DNA from: Bacillota bacterium
Lineage (GTDB): Bacteria; Bacillota; Clostridia; Acetivibrionales; DSM-1351
DNA: 25,075 bases
NCBI GenBank assembly: GCA_023431385.1
Contig: JAEYWA010000169.1
Location: forward strand, 1-25,075
Direction of reading: 5' to 3'
Shown here: one piece after another, positions 8,249 to 16,457 of the stretch
Layout: each line of letters starts with the position of its first letter
Position numbering within the stretch: the first letter of the stretch is position 1
Notes under the pieces: model-generated
What the model was told of the DNA's origin: nothing
What the model saw: the letters and a program-made list of their open reading frames with translations, nothing else
The model's database searches: none
Translations under genes and position numbers: made by a program

Positions 8249-8308
8249 TAATTCTTTGACAATTGTTATAAAATTGTAAGTATGTGATTTGTGAAGGAGT
8301 GTTAGAGA

Positions 8309-9451
8309 ATGATAAAGGGAACGCCAGAATATATAAAGGTAATGAATAGGAATACTGTTCTTTCGCTAATTGTTAAAGAAAAATCAATATCCAGAGCCAT
8401 GATTTCAACTCTTACTAATTTGAGTAAGTCAACTGTTTCATCTATTGTTGAAGAATTAATAGGTGAAAATATTATTAGAGAAAAAGGAGAAGGTCTTTCA
8501 ACAAAACTTGGCGGAAGAAAGCCGATAGAACTGGTGTTTAACCCGTCTGCTGGATATATTGCAGGTATTGATATAGGTGCGACAAAGAGCATCTGTGTAA
8601 TATCGGATTTAGCAGGAGAAATATTATTGAAAGAGGTAATACAGATAAAAAATTGTGATGACTGCAATTATTTAAATCAAATCATACAAATAGTAAAGGA
8701 AATGACAGCAAAGCTTAATATAGAAGATATGCTTATAGGAATTGGAGTAGGTATTCCTGGTACTACTGACATTGAAAATGGCATAGCCAGATTCGTTCCA
8801 AAACTAAATTGGGTCGACTATCCTATCCGTGATGTACTTGAAAAAGAGTTTGGTCTAGACGTTTTTATAGATAATGATGTTAATATGGCTGTTTTCGGAG
8901 AAAAATGGCTTGGTGTGGGAAAAGAATACAATAATTTTGTATTTATTTCTATTGGGGACGGTATTGGAAGTGGGATCATAATAGATAACAAAATATACAG
9001 GGGTCACAATTATACAGCTGGAGAAATTGGATACCTTGTACTGTCAAAGGATGCACTGGAAACCGAAAGGTATACGCCTGATGCTTATGGCTATTTTGAA
9101 TCTGTTGCCTCTGGAAGTGCTATTGAAAGGAAAATTGGAATAAGTTGCAAGGAGGTTTTTGAAAAAGCCTCTCGTAACGATATAGAGTGTATTGAAGCAG
9201 TAAATGAAATGACTGAATACTTAAGTATGGGAATTGCAAATATAGTTAGTGTTCTCAGTCCGCAAGCTGTAATTATAGGAGGTGGCGTTTCAAGGGCAGG
9301 ATTGGGCTTGTTGTTGTCAATCAGAAAAGAAGTATCCAGACTCACCCCTATTAGAACAGAGATAGTTCTCTCTGAACTCGAAGAAAATGCGGGTGTCATG
9401 GGATGTGTGGGCTCAGTGTTGGCAAATAAATACGGAATCAGCTTTTATTAA
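8309..9451 (+). CDS. ROK family transcriptional repressor
   Basis: A 380-residue NagC/XylR-type regulator. Residues about 15-60 form a winged helix-turn-helix (SRAMISTLTNLSKSTVSSIVEEL), followed by the GGRKPIEL linker and a ROK sugar-binding domain starting IDIGATK at 87. The ROK part is very like the kinase at 1661 (shared GIPGT, ENDVN/DNDVN, YRGH, AGEIGY, GYFES/GFFES). It still has the NDVN aspartate and much of the phosphate loop, so residual sugar or ATP binding is possible, but GTGIG is GDGIG and DIGGT is DIGAT. The Cys zinc motif is missing here too. ATG 8309 follows GAAGGAG. It sits inside the cluster and most likely represses it in the absence of its sugar; its operator may be the palindrome near 1555. 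Confidence 0.88.
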   Translation: MIKGTPEYIKVMNRNTVLSLIVKEKSISRAMISTLTNLSKSTVSSIVEELIGENIIREKGEGLSTKLGGRKPIELVFNPSAGYIAGIDIGATKSICVISDLAGEILLKEVIQIKNCDDCNYLNQIIQIVKEMTAKLNIEDMLIGIGVGIPGTTDIENGIARFVPKLNWVDYPIRDVLEKEFGLDVFIDNDVNMAVFGEKWLGVGKEYNNFVFISIGDGIGSGIIIDNKIYRGHNYTAGEIGYLVLSKDALETERYTPDAYGYFESVASGSAIERKIGISCKEVFEKASRNDIECIEAVNEMTEYLSMGIANIVSVLSPQAVIIGGGVSRAGLGLLLSIRKEVSRLTPIRTEIVLSELEENAGVMGCVGSVLANKYGISFY

Positions 9452-9462
9452 GGGGGAATTCT

Positions 9463-10971
9463 ATGTACTCAAGAGAATATGTTGAACAAATGGACGGTAC
9501 ACTTTTTCCGGGCAAAACTTTTCAGGACTGTGTCCTGGCTCCAATATTTGATATTCAAAAGAATTATTATGCAAGGCCTTTTATCCAGATCAGTAAGGCC
9601 CATGCTATAATGCTATACGAGCAAAAAATTATTACATTAAATGAAGCAAATGAGATATTGTCAGGACTGAAGAAAATCGATTCAATAGACATGAGTGATA
9701 GGGAATACGATCCTTCCTATGAGGATATGTTTTTTATGATAGAGCATGAACTTGAAAATTTAATTGGAAAGGACACAGCTGGTAGACTGCATATTGCAAG
9801 AAGCAGGAACGATATAGACATATGTGAATTCCGTATGGTACTCAGGGAAAAGGTTCTTGAAGTTATGCAGTATTTAAATACGTTCAGGGGAGTCCTGCTT
9901 TCATTAGCAAAAGAAAATATAAATACTATTATGCCTGCTTATACTCATACACAGCCGGCACAGCCAACTACATTAGCACATTATATTCTTGCATACCAGG
10001 ATTCAATGGAGAGAGATTTCGACAGACTTCTACACTTGCTCAATACCATTAATAAAAGTCCCCTCGGTGCAGCAGCCATTACAACCACAGGCTTTGCCAT
10101 TAACAGACAGAGGACTGCAGAGTTATTAGGATTTGATGGGCTTGTAGAAAATTCTTATGATAGTATTGCGGGATGTGATTATCTTACAGAATGCGCGTCA
10201 ACTCTTATGATTATGAGCACCAGTTTGTCAAGATTTATGAAGGATACATTAGATTTTTGTACCAAAGAGTTCAATGTATTTTATTTATCCGATCCTTATG
10301 TTCAGGTCAGCAGTATAATGCCACAGAAAAGAAATCCTTCCTCTCTTGAGCAAACCAGACCTGCAATCAGCAAAGCTATTGCTGAAGCCAAATGCGTTTT
10401 TGATATACTTCATAATACTCCATTTGGGGATATAGTTGACACGGAGGAGCAATTACAGCCGCATCTGTATGATTCAATAAAATATACAATCAGAGCATTT
10501 AAAATGTTAAGCTCTGTCTTTGCAACCTTACAGGTACACAAGGATATTCTGTTCGAAAGAGCACATGAGGGGTTTATTACAGCAACTGAATTGGCTGATA
10601 TACTGGTCAGAGATAAAGGATTATCCTTCCGTCACAGTCATAAGATTACCAGTACAATTGTAAAGTATATGATAAAGCACGGTAAACAGGCCCAGGATAT
10701 TACACCTCAGATTATTTCAGATATCTCAGAAGAAATACTGGGAAGCTCTATTGATCTGGAAGTTGCCGAAATAGAGAAGGCACTTGATCCAGTTAATTTT
10801 GTTAATGTCAGAACAATAACTGGAGGTCCTGCCCCAATAGAAACAGAAAGGATGTTGGAAAACAGGCTAAAAACTCTTGAAAGAAATCAGCAGTTATTAA
10901 ATGAATATACTGAAAAATTAAAAGTATCGGACCAAAAACTAGAAACTGAAGTTACGAATATTATTTATTAA
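9463..10971 (+). CDS. Argininosuccinate lyase-like enzyme (fumarase/aspartase superfamily)
   Basis: A 502-residue lyase of the superfamily that releases fumarate by beta-elimination. Motifs in order: RLHIARSRND (109-117), AYTHTQPAQPTT with His162, SPLGAAA (199-205), and the signature VSSIMPQKRNPSSLE (282-296) with Ser283, Lys289, Asn291 and Glu296. These match the catalytic His, Ser, Lys and Glu of argininosuccinate lyase. However HTGRSRNDQ is HIARSRNDI and the N-terminal substrate loop differs, and the protein is about 40 residues longer than usual ArgH. No other arginine genes are nearby, and it starts 11 bases after a sugar-type repressor. It is therefore more likely a catabolic lyase acting on a succinyl or malyl conjugate than ArgH itself; a plain ArgH role cannot be excluded. 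ATG 9463 follows AAGGGGG. Confidence 0.8.
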   Translation: MYSREYVEQMDGTLFPGKTFQDCVLAPIFDIQKNYYARPFIQISKAHAIMLYEQKIITLNEANEILSGLKKIDSIDMSDREYDPSYEDMFFMIEHELENLIGKDTAGRLHIARSRNDIDICEFRMVLREKVLEVMQYLNTFRGVLLSLAKENINTIMPAYTHTQPAQPTTLAHYILAYQDSMERDFDRLLHLLNTINKSPLGAAAITTTGFAINRQRTAELLGFDGLVENSYDSIAGCDYLTECASTLMIMSTSLSRFMKDTLDFCTKEFNVFYLSDPYVQVSSIMPQKRNPSSLEQTRPAISKAIAEAKCVFDILHNTPFGDIVDTEEQLQPHLYDSIKYTIRAFKMLSSVFATLQVHKDILFERAHEGFITATELADILVRDKGLSFRHSHKITSTIVKYMIKHGKQAQDITPQIISDISEEILGSSIDLEVAEIEKALDPVNFVNVRTITGGPAPIETERMLENRLKTLERNQQLLNEYTEKLKVSDQKLETEVTNIIY

Positions 10972-11006
10972 TTGACTGACTATTTAAAACTCAATATCTA
11001 AATCTT

Positions 11007-11083
11007 ACCGCACAAAAACTTTCTATCTTTTTATTTTTACAAAGGCTAATTATAAATAAAATGAAGTCGTTGTGCGGTTTTTT
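11007..11083 (+). terminator. Rho-independent terminator closing the catabolic cluster
   Basis: Outer arms ACCGCACAA (11007-11015) and TTGTGCGGT (11070-11078) pair perfectly, an inner AT-rich helix (TTTTATTT with AAATAAAA) extends the hairpin, and six T follow at 11078-11083. Confidence 0.75.
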
Positions 11084-11209
11084 ATAATCTTAATAATCAA
11101 ATTTATGTCTCAGTAAGAGCGCTATTGGATATTTTCACTAATATATATAACAATGCATACTGTAATAATCTAAAAAAATACTTGATTCTACAAACGGAGG
11201 ATATTTATA

Positions 11210-13216
11210 TTGAAACTGAGAACTATTAAAGCTAAATTGATTTTATTTTTCGGAATATTGATTCTTGTTCTGTGTATTGGACTTGGTGCTGTTTCATACA
11301 TTACAGCATCATATGCCCTGTCGTCAAATATTGATGAATCTCTTATGGAAGTGACCCGTGAAGCTTCAAAGGTTATTTCAAGCAGAGTTGAAGAACAGCT
11401 AAATGTGCTTGAGGTTTATGCACAAATGGACATAATTAAGAATACTCAGGTTTCGCTTGATGAAAAAATTGAATTCCTTAAAAAGGAATCAGAAAGAAAT
11501 GGACACTTGTGGATGAGTTATATTGATTCTAATGCAAATGGTTATACGACTTTGGACAGTACTGCGAATGTAAAGGATCTGGATTATTTTAAGAAAGCCA
11601 TTTCGGGTCAAAGTACAGTATCTGACCCTTTTATAAGCAAGATAACAAATGATATGATAGTTTCATTTGCAGTTCCTATTATAAATGATAAAGGAAATAT
11701 AATAGGAGTGCTAGGTGCTGTGCGTGATGGAAATGAGTTAAGCCAGATTATTAGTGATATTACATATGGAGAAGGCTCATCAGCCTATATGATTAATAAG
11801 GAAGGTACTAATGTTGCCAATACAAATAAAAGCCTTGTTCTTAATAGGTACAATGTATTTAATGAAGTTAAAAAGGATTCGTCACTTGAACAAATGGTAG
11901 TAGTTATGCAGAATATGATAGAAGGAAAGACTGGAGTAGGTGAGTATACATTTGAAGGTACTACTAAATATATGGGTTATGCACCTGTAAGTGGAACTGA
12001 CTGGTCGCTGGGATTAACCGCTCCCAAATCTACAGCTATGGCAAAGGTACAAAGTCTATTAATTATTATTACAATAGTTTCTCTAGTTTTTTTCTTAGTA
12101 AGCTTAATTATAACTTATTTTATTGCAAGAAGCATATCCGGACCAATAAAGGCAGCTTCCGAGCATCTGTCGATTATTTCTGAAGGAAATTTCTCACGAG
12201 AAATATCACAAAAGTATTTAGATTATAAAGATGAAATAGGTATACTGGCAAGGTCTGTAAATTTAATGCAATTATCAATACGAGGCACTATCAAGAATGT
12301 AATTAACGAATCATTAGATGTCAGTCGGATGCTTGCAAATATTAATGTTGAGGTGGAAGAGCTGAACAAAAACATAGAAGAAATATCCTCAACAACTGAA
12401 GAATTGTCAGCCGGAACAGAAGAAACTGCTGCTTCCACAGAAGAAATGAATGCTACCGCTGAAGAGATTGAAGCAGCAATAGAGGCTATTGCTACCAAAG
12501 CGCAGGAAGGTGCAATTACAGTAAACAATGTAAGTACCATGTCCGGTCAGATGAAAAACAATGCACTTGTATCAAAGGAAAGTGCATTGGAAATATACAT
12601 AAGAAACAAAAATAATTTACAGAATGCTATTGAACAAGCAAAAGCAGTAGATCAGATAAATGTACTTTCAGAGTCAATACTGGAGATAACCTCACAGACA
12701 AATCTGCTGGCATTAAATGCTGCAATTGAGGCGGCACGGGCCGGTGAGGCAGGGAAAGGCTTTGCAGTTGTTGCTGATGAAATAAGAAGGCTTGCTGAAG
12801 GCTCAAAGACAACAATTTCAAGTATACAAGAAGTGGCACATATTATTTTGGAAGCTGTACAGGATTTAACAAACAGCTCAGCAGAAGTTATGGATTTCAT
12901 TGATAAAAAGGTTATGCGTGATTACGAGTTTTTGGTTACATCAAGTGAGCAATATAATGAAAGTTCAGCTAATATTAGTGATATTGTAAATGACTTCAGC
13001 TCTACTTCGGAAGAAATTCTTGCCTCCATGCAGAGTATAGTCAAAGCTATTGATGAAATATCTACTTCAACAAGTGAAGGAGCCCAGGGAGCATTCAGTA
13101 TTGCAGAGGGTGCTGCGGTTATCGCACAAATGTCCAATAAGGTAATAGAAAATGCAGAATTGGCAAAAGAGAAATCGGATATGTTGATTAAACTTGTTTC
13201 AAAGTTCAAAGTATAA
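11210..13216 (+). CDS. Methyl-accepting chemotaxis protein with dCache-type sensor
   Basis: A 668-residue transmembrane chemoreceptor. Helix TM1 spans about residues 9-34, an extracellular dCache-like sensor about 35-280 (GHLWMSYIDSNANGYTT, DPFISKITNDMIVSFAVPI), TM2 about 283-305, HAMP about 306-360, then the long coiled-coil signalling domain. The highly conserved hairpin tip ITSQTNLLALNAAIEAARAG and the following GFAVVADEIRRLAE begin near residue 491. It controls the CheA/CheW system. The start is TTG 11210, supported by CGGAGG 9 bases upstream. It stands alone between two terminators directly behind the sugar/amino-acid cluster, so it might sense a related compound, but that is only positional inference. 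Confidence 0.93.
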   Translation: MKLRTIKAKLILFFGILILVLCIGLGAVSYITASYALSSNIDESLMEVTREASKVISSRVEEQLNVLEVYAQMDIIKNTQVSLDEKIEFLKKESERNGHLWMSYIDSNANGYTTLDSTANVKDLDYFKKAISGQSTVSDPFISKITNDMIVSFAVPIINDKGNIIGVLGAVRDGNELSQIISDITYGEGSSAYMINKEGTNVANTNKSLVLNRYNVFNEVKKDSSLEQMVVVMQNMIEGKTGVGEYTFEGTTKYMGYAPVSGTDWSLGLTAPKSTAMAKVQSLLIIITIVSLVFFLVSLIITYFIARSISGPIKAASEHLSIISEGNFSREISQKYLDYKDEIGILARSVNLMQLSIRGTIKNVINESLDVSRMLANINVEVEELNKNIEEISSTTEELSAGTEETAASTEEMNATAEEIEAAIEAIATKAQEGAITVNNVSTMSGQMKNNALVSKESALEIYIRNKNNLQNAIEQAKAVDQINVLSESILEITSQTNLLALNAAIEAARAGEAGKGFAVVADEIRRLAEGSKTTISSIQEVAHIILEAVQDLTNSSAEVMDFIDKKVMRDYEFLVTSSEQYNESSANISDIVNDFSSTSEEILASMQSIVKAIDEISTSTSEGAQGAFSIAEGAAVIAQMSNKVIENAELAKEKSDMLIKLVSKFKV

Positions 13217-13267
13217 AGAAGGTGTTAGAGAATTAACTTGATTTGACAGCAGCTGAATAGGATTGAG

Positions 13268-13314
13268 CAAAATCTCCTCTCGACAATAAATTTAATTGTA
13301 GAGAGGAGATTTTG
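13268..13314 (+). terminator. Terminator hairpin after the chemoreceptor gene
   Basis: CAAAATCTCCTCTC (13268-13281) and GAGAGGAGATTTTG (13301-13314) are perfect 14-bp arms; an inner ACAAT/ATTGT helix extends the stem. The distal arm carries TTTT, so it can act as a terminator although the T-run is short. Confidence 0.7.
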
Positions 13315-13620
13315 TATCATTAACAAGGGACAGGGCAAGAATTGTTGTTAGCTTAGCTTGAAGCCAGAATTGGGTTACTCCAAGGAGGGCCGCTGGCCGC
13401 TGAGACCTCTGAATGCAATATATTACTCATATTTCTTCATATTTTTCATATTTTTCATATTACTTGGATGATATTCGTTACATTAGCAGTGAGTACGGGA
13501 GTTCCCTAAACTGCGTAGACATATAGTTCTTGAAGTTACTTCGGATGGCTGTAAAGATATTATAGCTACCCGGATTGGTGAAAATAAAACCTTACTTTTT
13601 GATCAAAGATTTTGCAAAAT
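13315..13620. other. Gene-free gap between converging units with short repeats
   Basis: No supported gene. It contains four near-identical 9-10 base units beginning TCATATT at 13427-13462 and a double GGCCGCT around 13389-13402 that is far richer in GC than its surroundings. An open frame without start at 13493-13681 reads like a protein fragment but matches nothing I recognise; it may be a relic. Confidence 0.35.
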
Positions 13621-13656
13621 AAAGAGTAAGGTACATTTTCTGTACCCTACTCTTTT
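13621..13656 (-). terminator. Terminator of the PIG-L gene, possibly bidirectional
   Basis: AAAGAGTA-A-GGTACA (13621-13635) pairs with TGTACC-C-TACTCTTT (13641-13655) across a 5-base loop. Read on the minus strand it follows the stop of the gene ending at 13723 by about 70 bases and runs into T-rich sequence; the plus strand also has TTTT, so it may stop transcription from both sides. Confidence 0.7.
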
Positions 13657-13722
13657 GTCTAATTCACCTGTCTTAATCTAACGGTGTCGGACAGTAGACA
13701 TGGTTTTTACTAATTTACTCTA

Positions 13723-16278
13723 TTATTGCTTCTGTGAAAGAATGTTTACAAACATACGGTAAGCACCTGGAGCCATAGCTTGTTGAATCTGACGATACCA
13801 AACTATTGATGTGTAAGTATAAACACCCTTGCCGTAGTTAGTTGTTAACCATTGACCGTCTTGTACGATATCAGAACCCTTGTCAATTGCAGAAACAAGT
13901 TTTGTGTATTTAGGATCAGCTTCTGAGATGTTATAGATACTACGTTCCTGAACCCATCCGTCCCAGTCAGATGAAACTATCTTATTAGGAGCGTTGAAAA
14001 CCTTATGATCAGGATCGAGGATAGTTACCTTTGCATCTTCTTCAACTACACGCCATGTTAAAGTAGGTTTACCAATTGTTAATGGATATGGTGCAAAGCT
14101 TGGATCCCATCTGTCAGCTGCACTATTCTGGCTATAGTTAACAACTAAGTTACCTCCGTTATTTGTGAACTCTAGGAGTCTGTTGTTTGCAGTAATGAGT
14201 GCATCGCTGTCTCTGTAAGCACGTATTCCAAGTACAATAGTGTCGAACTTTGAAAGATCTCCATACATTACATCATTGTCACCAAGGACTGTTACATCCA
14301 TACCTATCTGTTCTAGGTATTTATAAACTTCATCCTTACCGGAATCATAGTAACCAACCTTAAGTCCTTCAGGTAATACAATCTTTGCAGCCTGTACTGT
14401 AAGAGCTGCATCATAGAGATAATAAGTTGTACCTATATGGTCGTAATTTATAAGTTGTACAGTTTGATTGCTAACCATGCTGGAACTTGTAGCTTTTGCT
14501 TTTAATACAAATCTTTCTTCATTCAAATTAGCAGGAGGAGTAACTGTGAAGTTAGCTGTTTTATTCTGATTGCTTCCAGTAAAATCAAGAGTTACTTGTT
14601 TTGGTTCAATACTCCAACCAGATGGAACATCAAGAGATACGGTTGTTGAAGTTTTTCCAGTAACGTATGACTTAACTCCTACTGTTACAGGTATTTTTGT
14701 GTTTGATACTGTTGTATTAAGAACAAAATTCTCTGGGGATAACTGTAAAGAGTACTCAGGCATTACAGCAAATAGCTTTTCTGGCTCAATGGTAGTTTTT
14801 GAAATAACTCCATCAACTGAATAGCTGACAGTTGCTGTCATTGGAACTTCTTCGTATGGATGGAAGAATTCTGCATTCTTGGGAATTGATACTTCATATT
14901 CAAACTGTATAGCCTTATTATAATCTATCTTCGATGCAGTTGTTTCCTTTGGTGCTTTAACTGTCCAACCGGCTGGAGTATTAAGCTTAACACTGAGGTC
15001 TTTAATTTTACTATTTCCGCCATTGAATAATTGTACAGTTACTTTTGTGCTTTGTCCCTTTGCAACTTCATATGAAGCAGGTGTTATAGTTGCAATCAGG
15101 CTTGAGCTCTGTGCACTTAATTCATTAAGCTGATTTAATTTAGTTTTGAGTCTGAAAGTTAAATCATACTTATCTTCTTCTGATAGGTTAGATTTACTTA
15201 TTGTTTTAAGTCCTGCATTAATATCAGCTATCATAGCATGAGCAGCACTTGTTACTTTAGTATTGTTTGGATATGCAGCAACTATATTGTCAGCATCTTT
15301 TTGAAGGTCAGTAAATAACTTTTTAATTTGATTGTCTTTATTATAACTTTTTGCTAAATCAGCATATGTCATTGGGATACCATCAAACATATCTGCTTCT
15401 TTGTCAGTTAGATTCTTTTTAAGAGATGTTTGGATAAGCTTGTGGTATGAAACAGCAGCTTTACTTACATCTGTTACTCTACCCATACTCTGTGATATGT
15501 GGAAATAACGTGAGTTCTGTCCAAACTGCTCATAAGTTAAACCAAGAATTTCATTATACTTAGTGTAATCCATTTTTGCAGTATGATCTTTGTCTGTTCC
15601 TGTATCATAGAGCTTTTTAGCTTGATATGGACGTAAGCCTTCTTTAGTTATCTGTTCTGGATATGCATTTGGATCAGCAGCCTTTTTAAAAGCTTCAGCT
15701 GTAATTAAGTTAGTAGCCTGATGCTGACCATGTTCAGAAAGTACATTGTTTGCGGAGTTGAAAACTACGTCAGGTCTGTAAGTACGAATAGCACGTACCA
15801 TACGTTCTGTAACCTTATCAACATCCCAGATTGCCAAAGATTCTTCACCTAGCTTTGAGAAGCCGAAGTCAATAGCCGTGTTGTCATATTCTTCACTTAA
15901 AACTACAAGTTCACCACCAATTAAATCCATAGCTTCCTGAAGTTCTCTGGCACGGACTGCACTATATGCAAATCCTGCTTCGCTGCCTATTGCATTCTGT
16001 CCACCTGCACCATAAGTAGTAATTACGGCAACAGTTTCTGCACCTTTTTCAAGTAAGCAGTAAGACAATAATGAATTACGTTCATCATCAGGATGTGCAC
16101 CGGTATCCATTATTGTAGAGACGCCAGTTACCTGCTTAACAGCCATCCACAACTTTTCAGCACCCCTGTTATTAGTGTTGAGAGCCGCAGAAGTATCAGC
16201 AGGTGTTGCGAGTGTTACTGATATTGCGAGAGTTAATGCAGCAGCGATAGTTCGAGAAAGTTTTTTACCCATCTTCAT
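13723..16278 (-). CDS. Secreted PIG-L family deacetylase fused to a ThuA/GATase1-like domain
   Basis: An 851-residue exported protein. Residues 1-32 form a signal peptide (basic start, hydrophobic core, ATPADTSAA). The first domain (about 40-270) is PIG-L/LmbE: AHPDDE at 61-66, RARE near 109-112, and HGQH at 183-186 give the zinc ligands of N-acetyl-sugar deacetylases and thiol-sugar amidases. A helical linker (about 270-390) is followed by two beta-rich modules resembling the NEW3/NPCBM-associated type (TPAGWTVKAPKE; VPSGWSIEPKQ). The last 230 residues (GLKVGYYDSGKDEVYKYLEQ onward) resemble a ThuA/glutamine-amidotransferase-like fold. ATG 16278 follows GAGGAGAG by about 6 bases. Probable role: removing N-acyl groups from extracellular glycans. 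It is preceded on the same strand by a ROK repressor that likely controls it. Domain calls come from motifs, the exact substrate is unknown. Confidence 0.8.
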   Translation of the reverse strand: MKMGKKLSRTIAAALTLAISVTLATPADTSAALNTNNRGAEKLWMAVKQVTGVSTIMDTGAHPDDERNSLLSYCLLEKGAETVAVITTYGAGGQNAIGSEAGFAYSAVRARELQEAMDLIGGELVVLSEEYDNTAIDFGFSKLGEESLAIWDVDKVTERMVRAIRTYRPDVVFNSANNVLSEHGQHQATNLITAEAFKKAADPNAYPEQITKEGLRPYQAKKLYDTGTDKDHTAKMDYTKYNEILGLTYEQFGQNSRYFHISQSMGRVTDVSKAAVSYHKLIQTSLKKNLTDKEADMFDGIPMTYADLAKSYNKDNQIKKLFTDLQKDADNIVAAYPNNTKVTSAAHAMIADINAGLKTISKSNLSEEDKYDLTFRLKTKLNQLNELSAQSSSLIATITPASYEVAKGQSTKVTVQLFNGGNSKIKDLSVKLNTPAGWTVKAPKETTASKIDYNKAIQFEYEVSIPKNAEFFHPYEEVPMTATVSYSVDGVISKTTIEPEKLFAVMPEYSLQLSPENFVLNTTVSNTKIPVTVGVKSYVTGKTSTTVSLDVPSGWSIEPKQVTLDFTGSNQNKTANFTVTPPANLNEERFVLKAKATSSSMVSNQTVQLINYDHIGTTYYLYDAALTVQAAKIVLPEGLKVGYYDSGKDEVYKYLEQIGMDVTVLGDNDVMYGDLSKFDTIVLGIRAYRDSDALITANNRLLEFTNNGGNLVVNYSQNSAADRWDPSFAPYPLTIGKPTLTWRVVEEDAKVTILDPDHKVFNAPNKIVSSDWDGWVQERSIYNISEADPKYTKLVSAIDKGSDIVQDGQWLTTNYGKGVYTYTSIVWYRQIQQAMAPGAYRMFVNILSQKQ

Positions 16279-16310
16279 ATAAATCTCTCCTCTTAATATA
16301 TTATTTCTGA

Positions 16311-16336
16311 AGCCTTTAGATATAAATCTAAAGGCT
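16311..16336. promoter_or_regulatory. 11-bp perfect inverted repeat in the PIG-L leader
   Basis: AGCCTTTAGAT (16311-16321) and ATCTAAAGGCT (16326-16336) with a 4-base loop, about 30 bases ahead of the PIG-L start. No T-run follows on the minus strand, so a 5' UTR stabiliser, weak terminator of the ROK unit, or operator are all possible. Confidence 0.5.
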
Positions 16337-16353
16337 ATAACAGACAGCTAAAT

Positions 16354-16380
16354 ATTTATTAATTAATTTTATTAATAAAT
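16354..16380. promoter_or_regulatory. Putative ROK operator upstream of the PIG-L gene
   Basis: ATTTATTAAT (16354-16363) and ATTAATAAAT (16371-16380) are perfect 10-bp arms with a 7-base centre. The first 16 bases, ATTTATTAATTAATTT, occur identically at 17639-17654 beside the promoter of the neighbouring ROK gene. A shared operator for that repressor is inferred; AT-rich composition lowers the certainty. Confidence 0.5.
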
Positions 16381-16457
16381 TGCGAATGAGAATAGAGCAT
16401 AACTTTTTAAATAAAAAATTATTAAAATCACTATAATTGAATCTAGAGATAGAAATT

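Noticed and set aside
8256..8286. TTGACA at 8256-8261 before the ROK repressor as an internal promoter
   Set aside because: The only -10-like sequence at workable spacing is TATGTG at 19 bases, too weak to call, though the nearby ACAATT/AATTGT repeat could be an operator.
11090..11200. Possible sigma-D (motility-type) promoter before the chemoreceptor
   Set aside because: TCAAA and GCGCTATT are only partial matches to the sigma-D boxes and spacing is 17, so it is not supported.
12652..12900. Minus-strand frames inside the chemoreceptor gene
   Set aside because: These are antisense shadows of the strongly supported chemoreceptor coding sequence with no ribosome binding sites.
13427..13462. 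Four TCATATT units as a CRISPR or integration repeat
   Set aside because: Units are 9-10 bases with no spacers; a simple low-complexity tandem repeat.
13493..13681. Start-less frame reading VREFPKLRRHIVLEVTSDG and onward
   Set aside because: No start codon or ribosome binding site, it runs through the terminator at 13621-13656, and no family is recognised; possibly a gene relic but not supportable.
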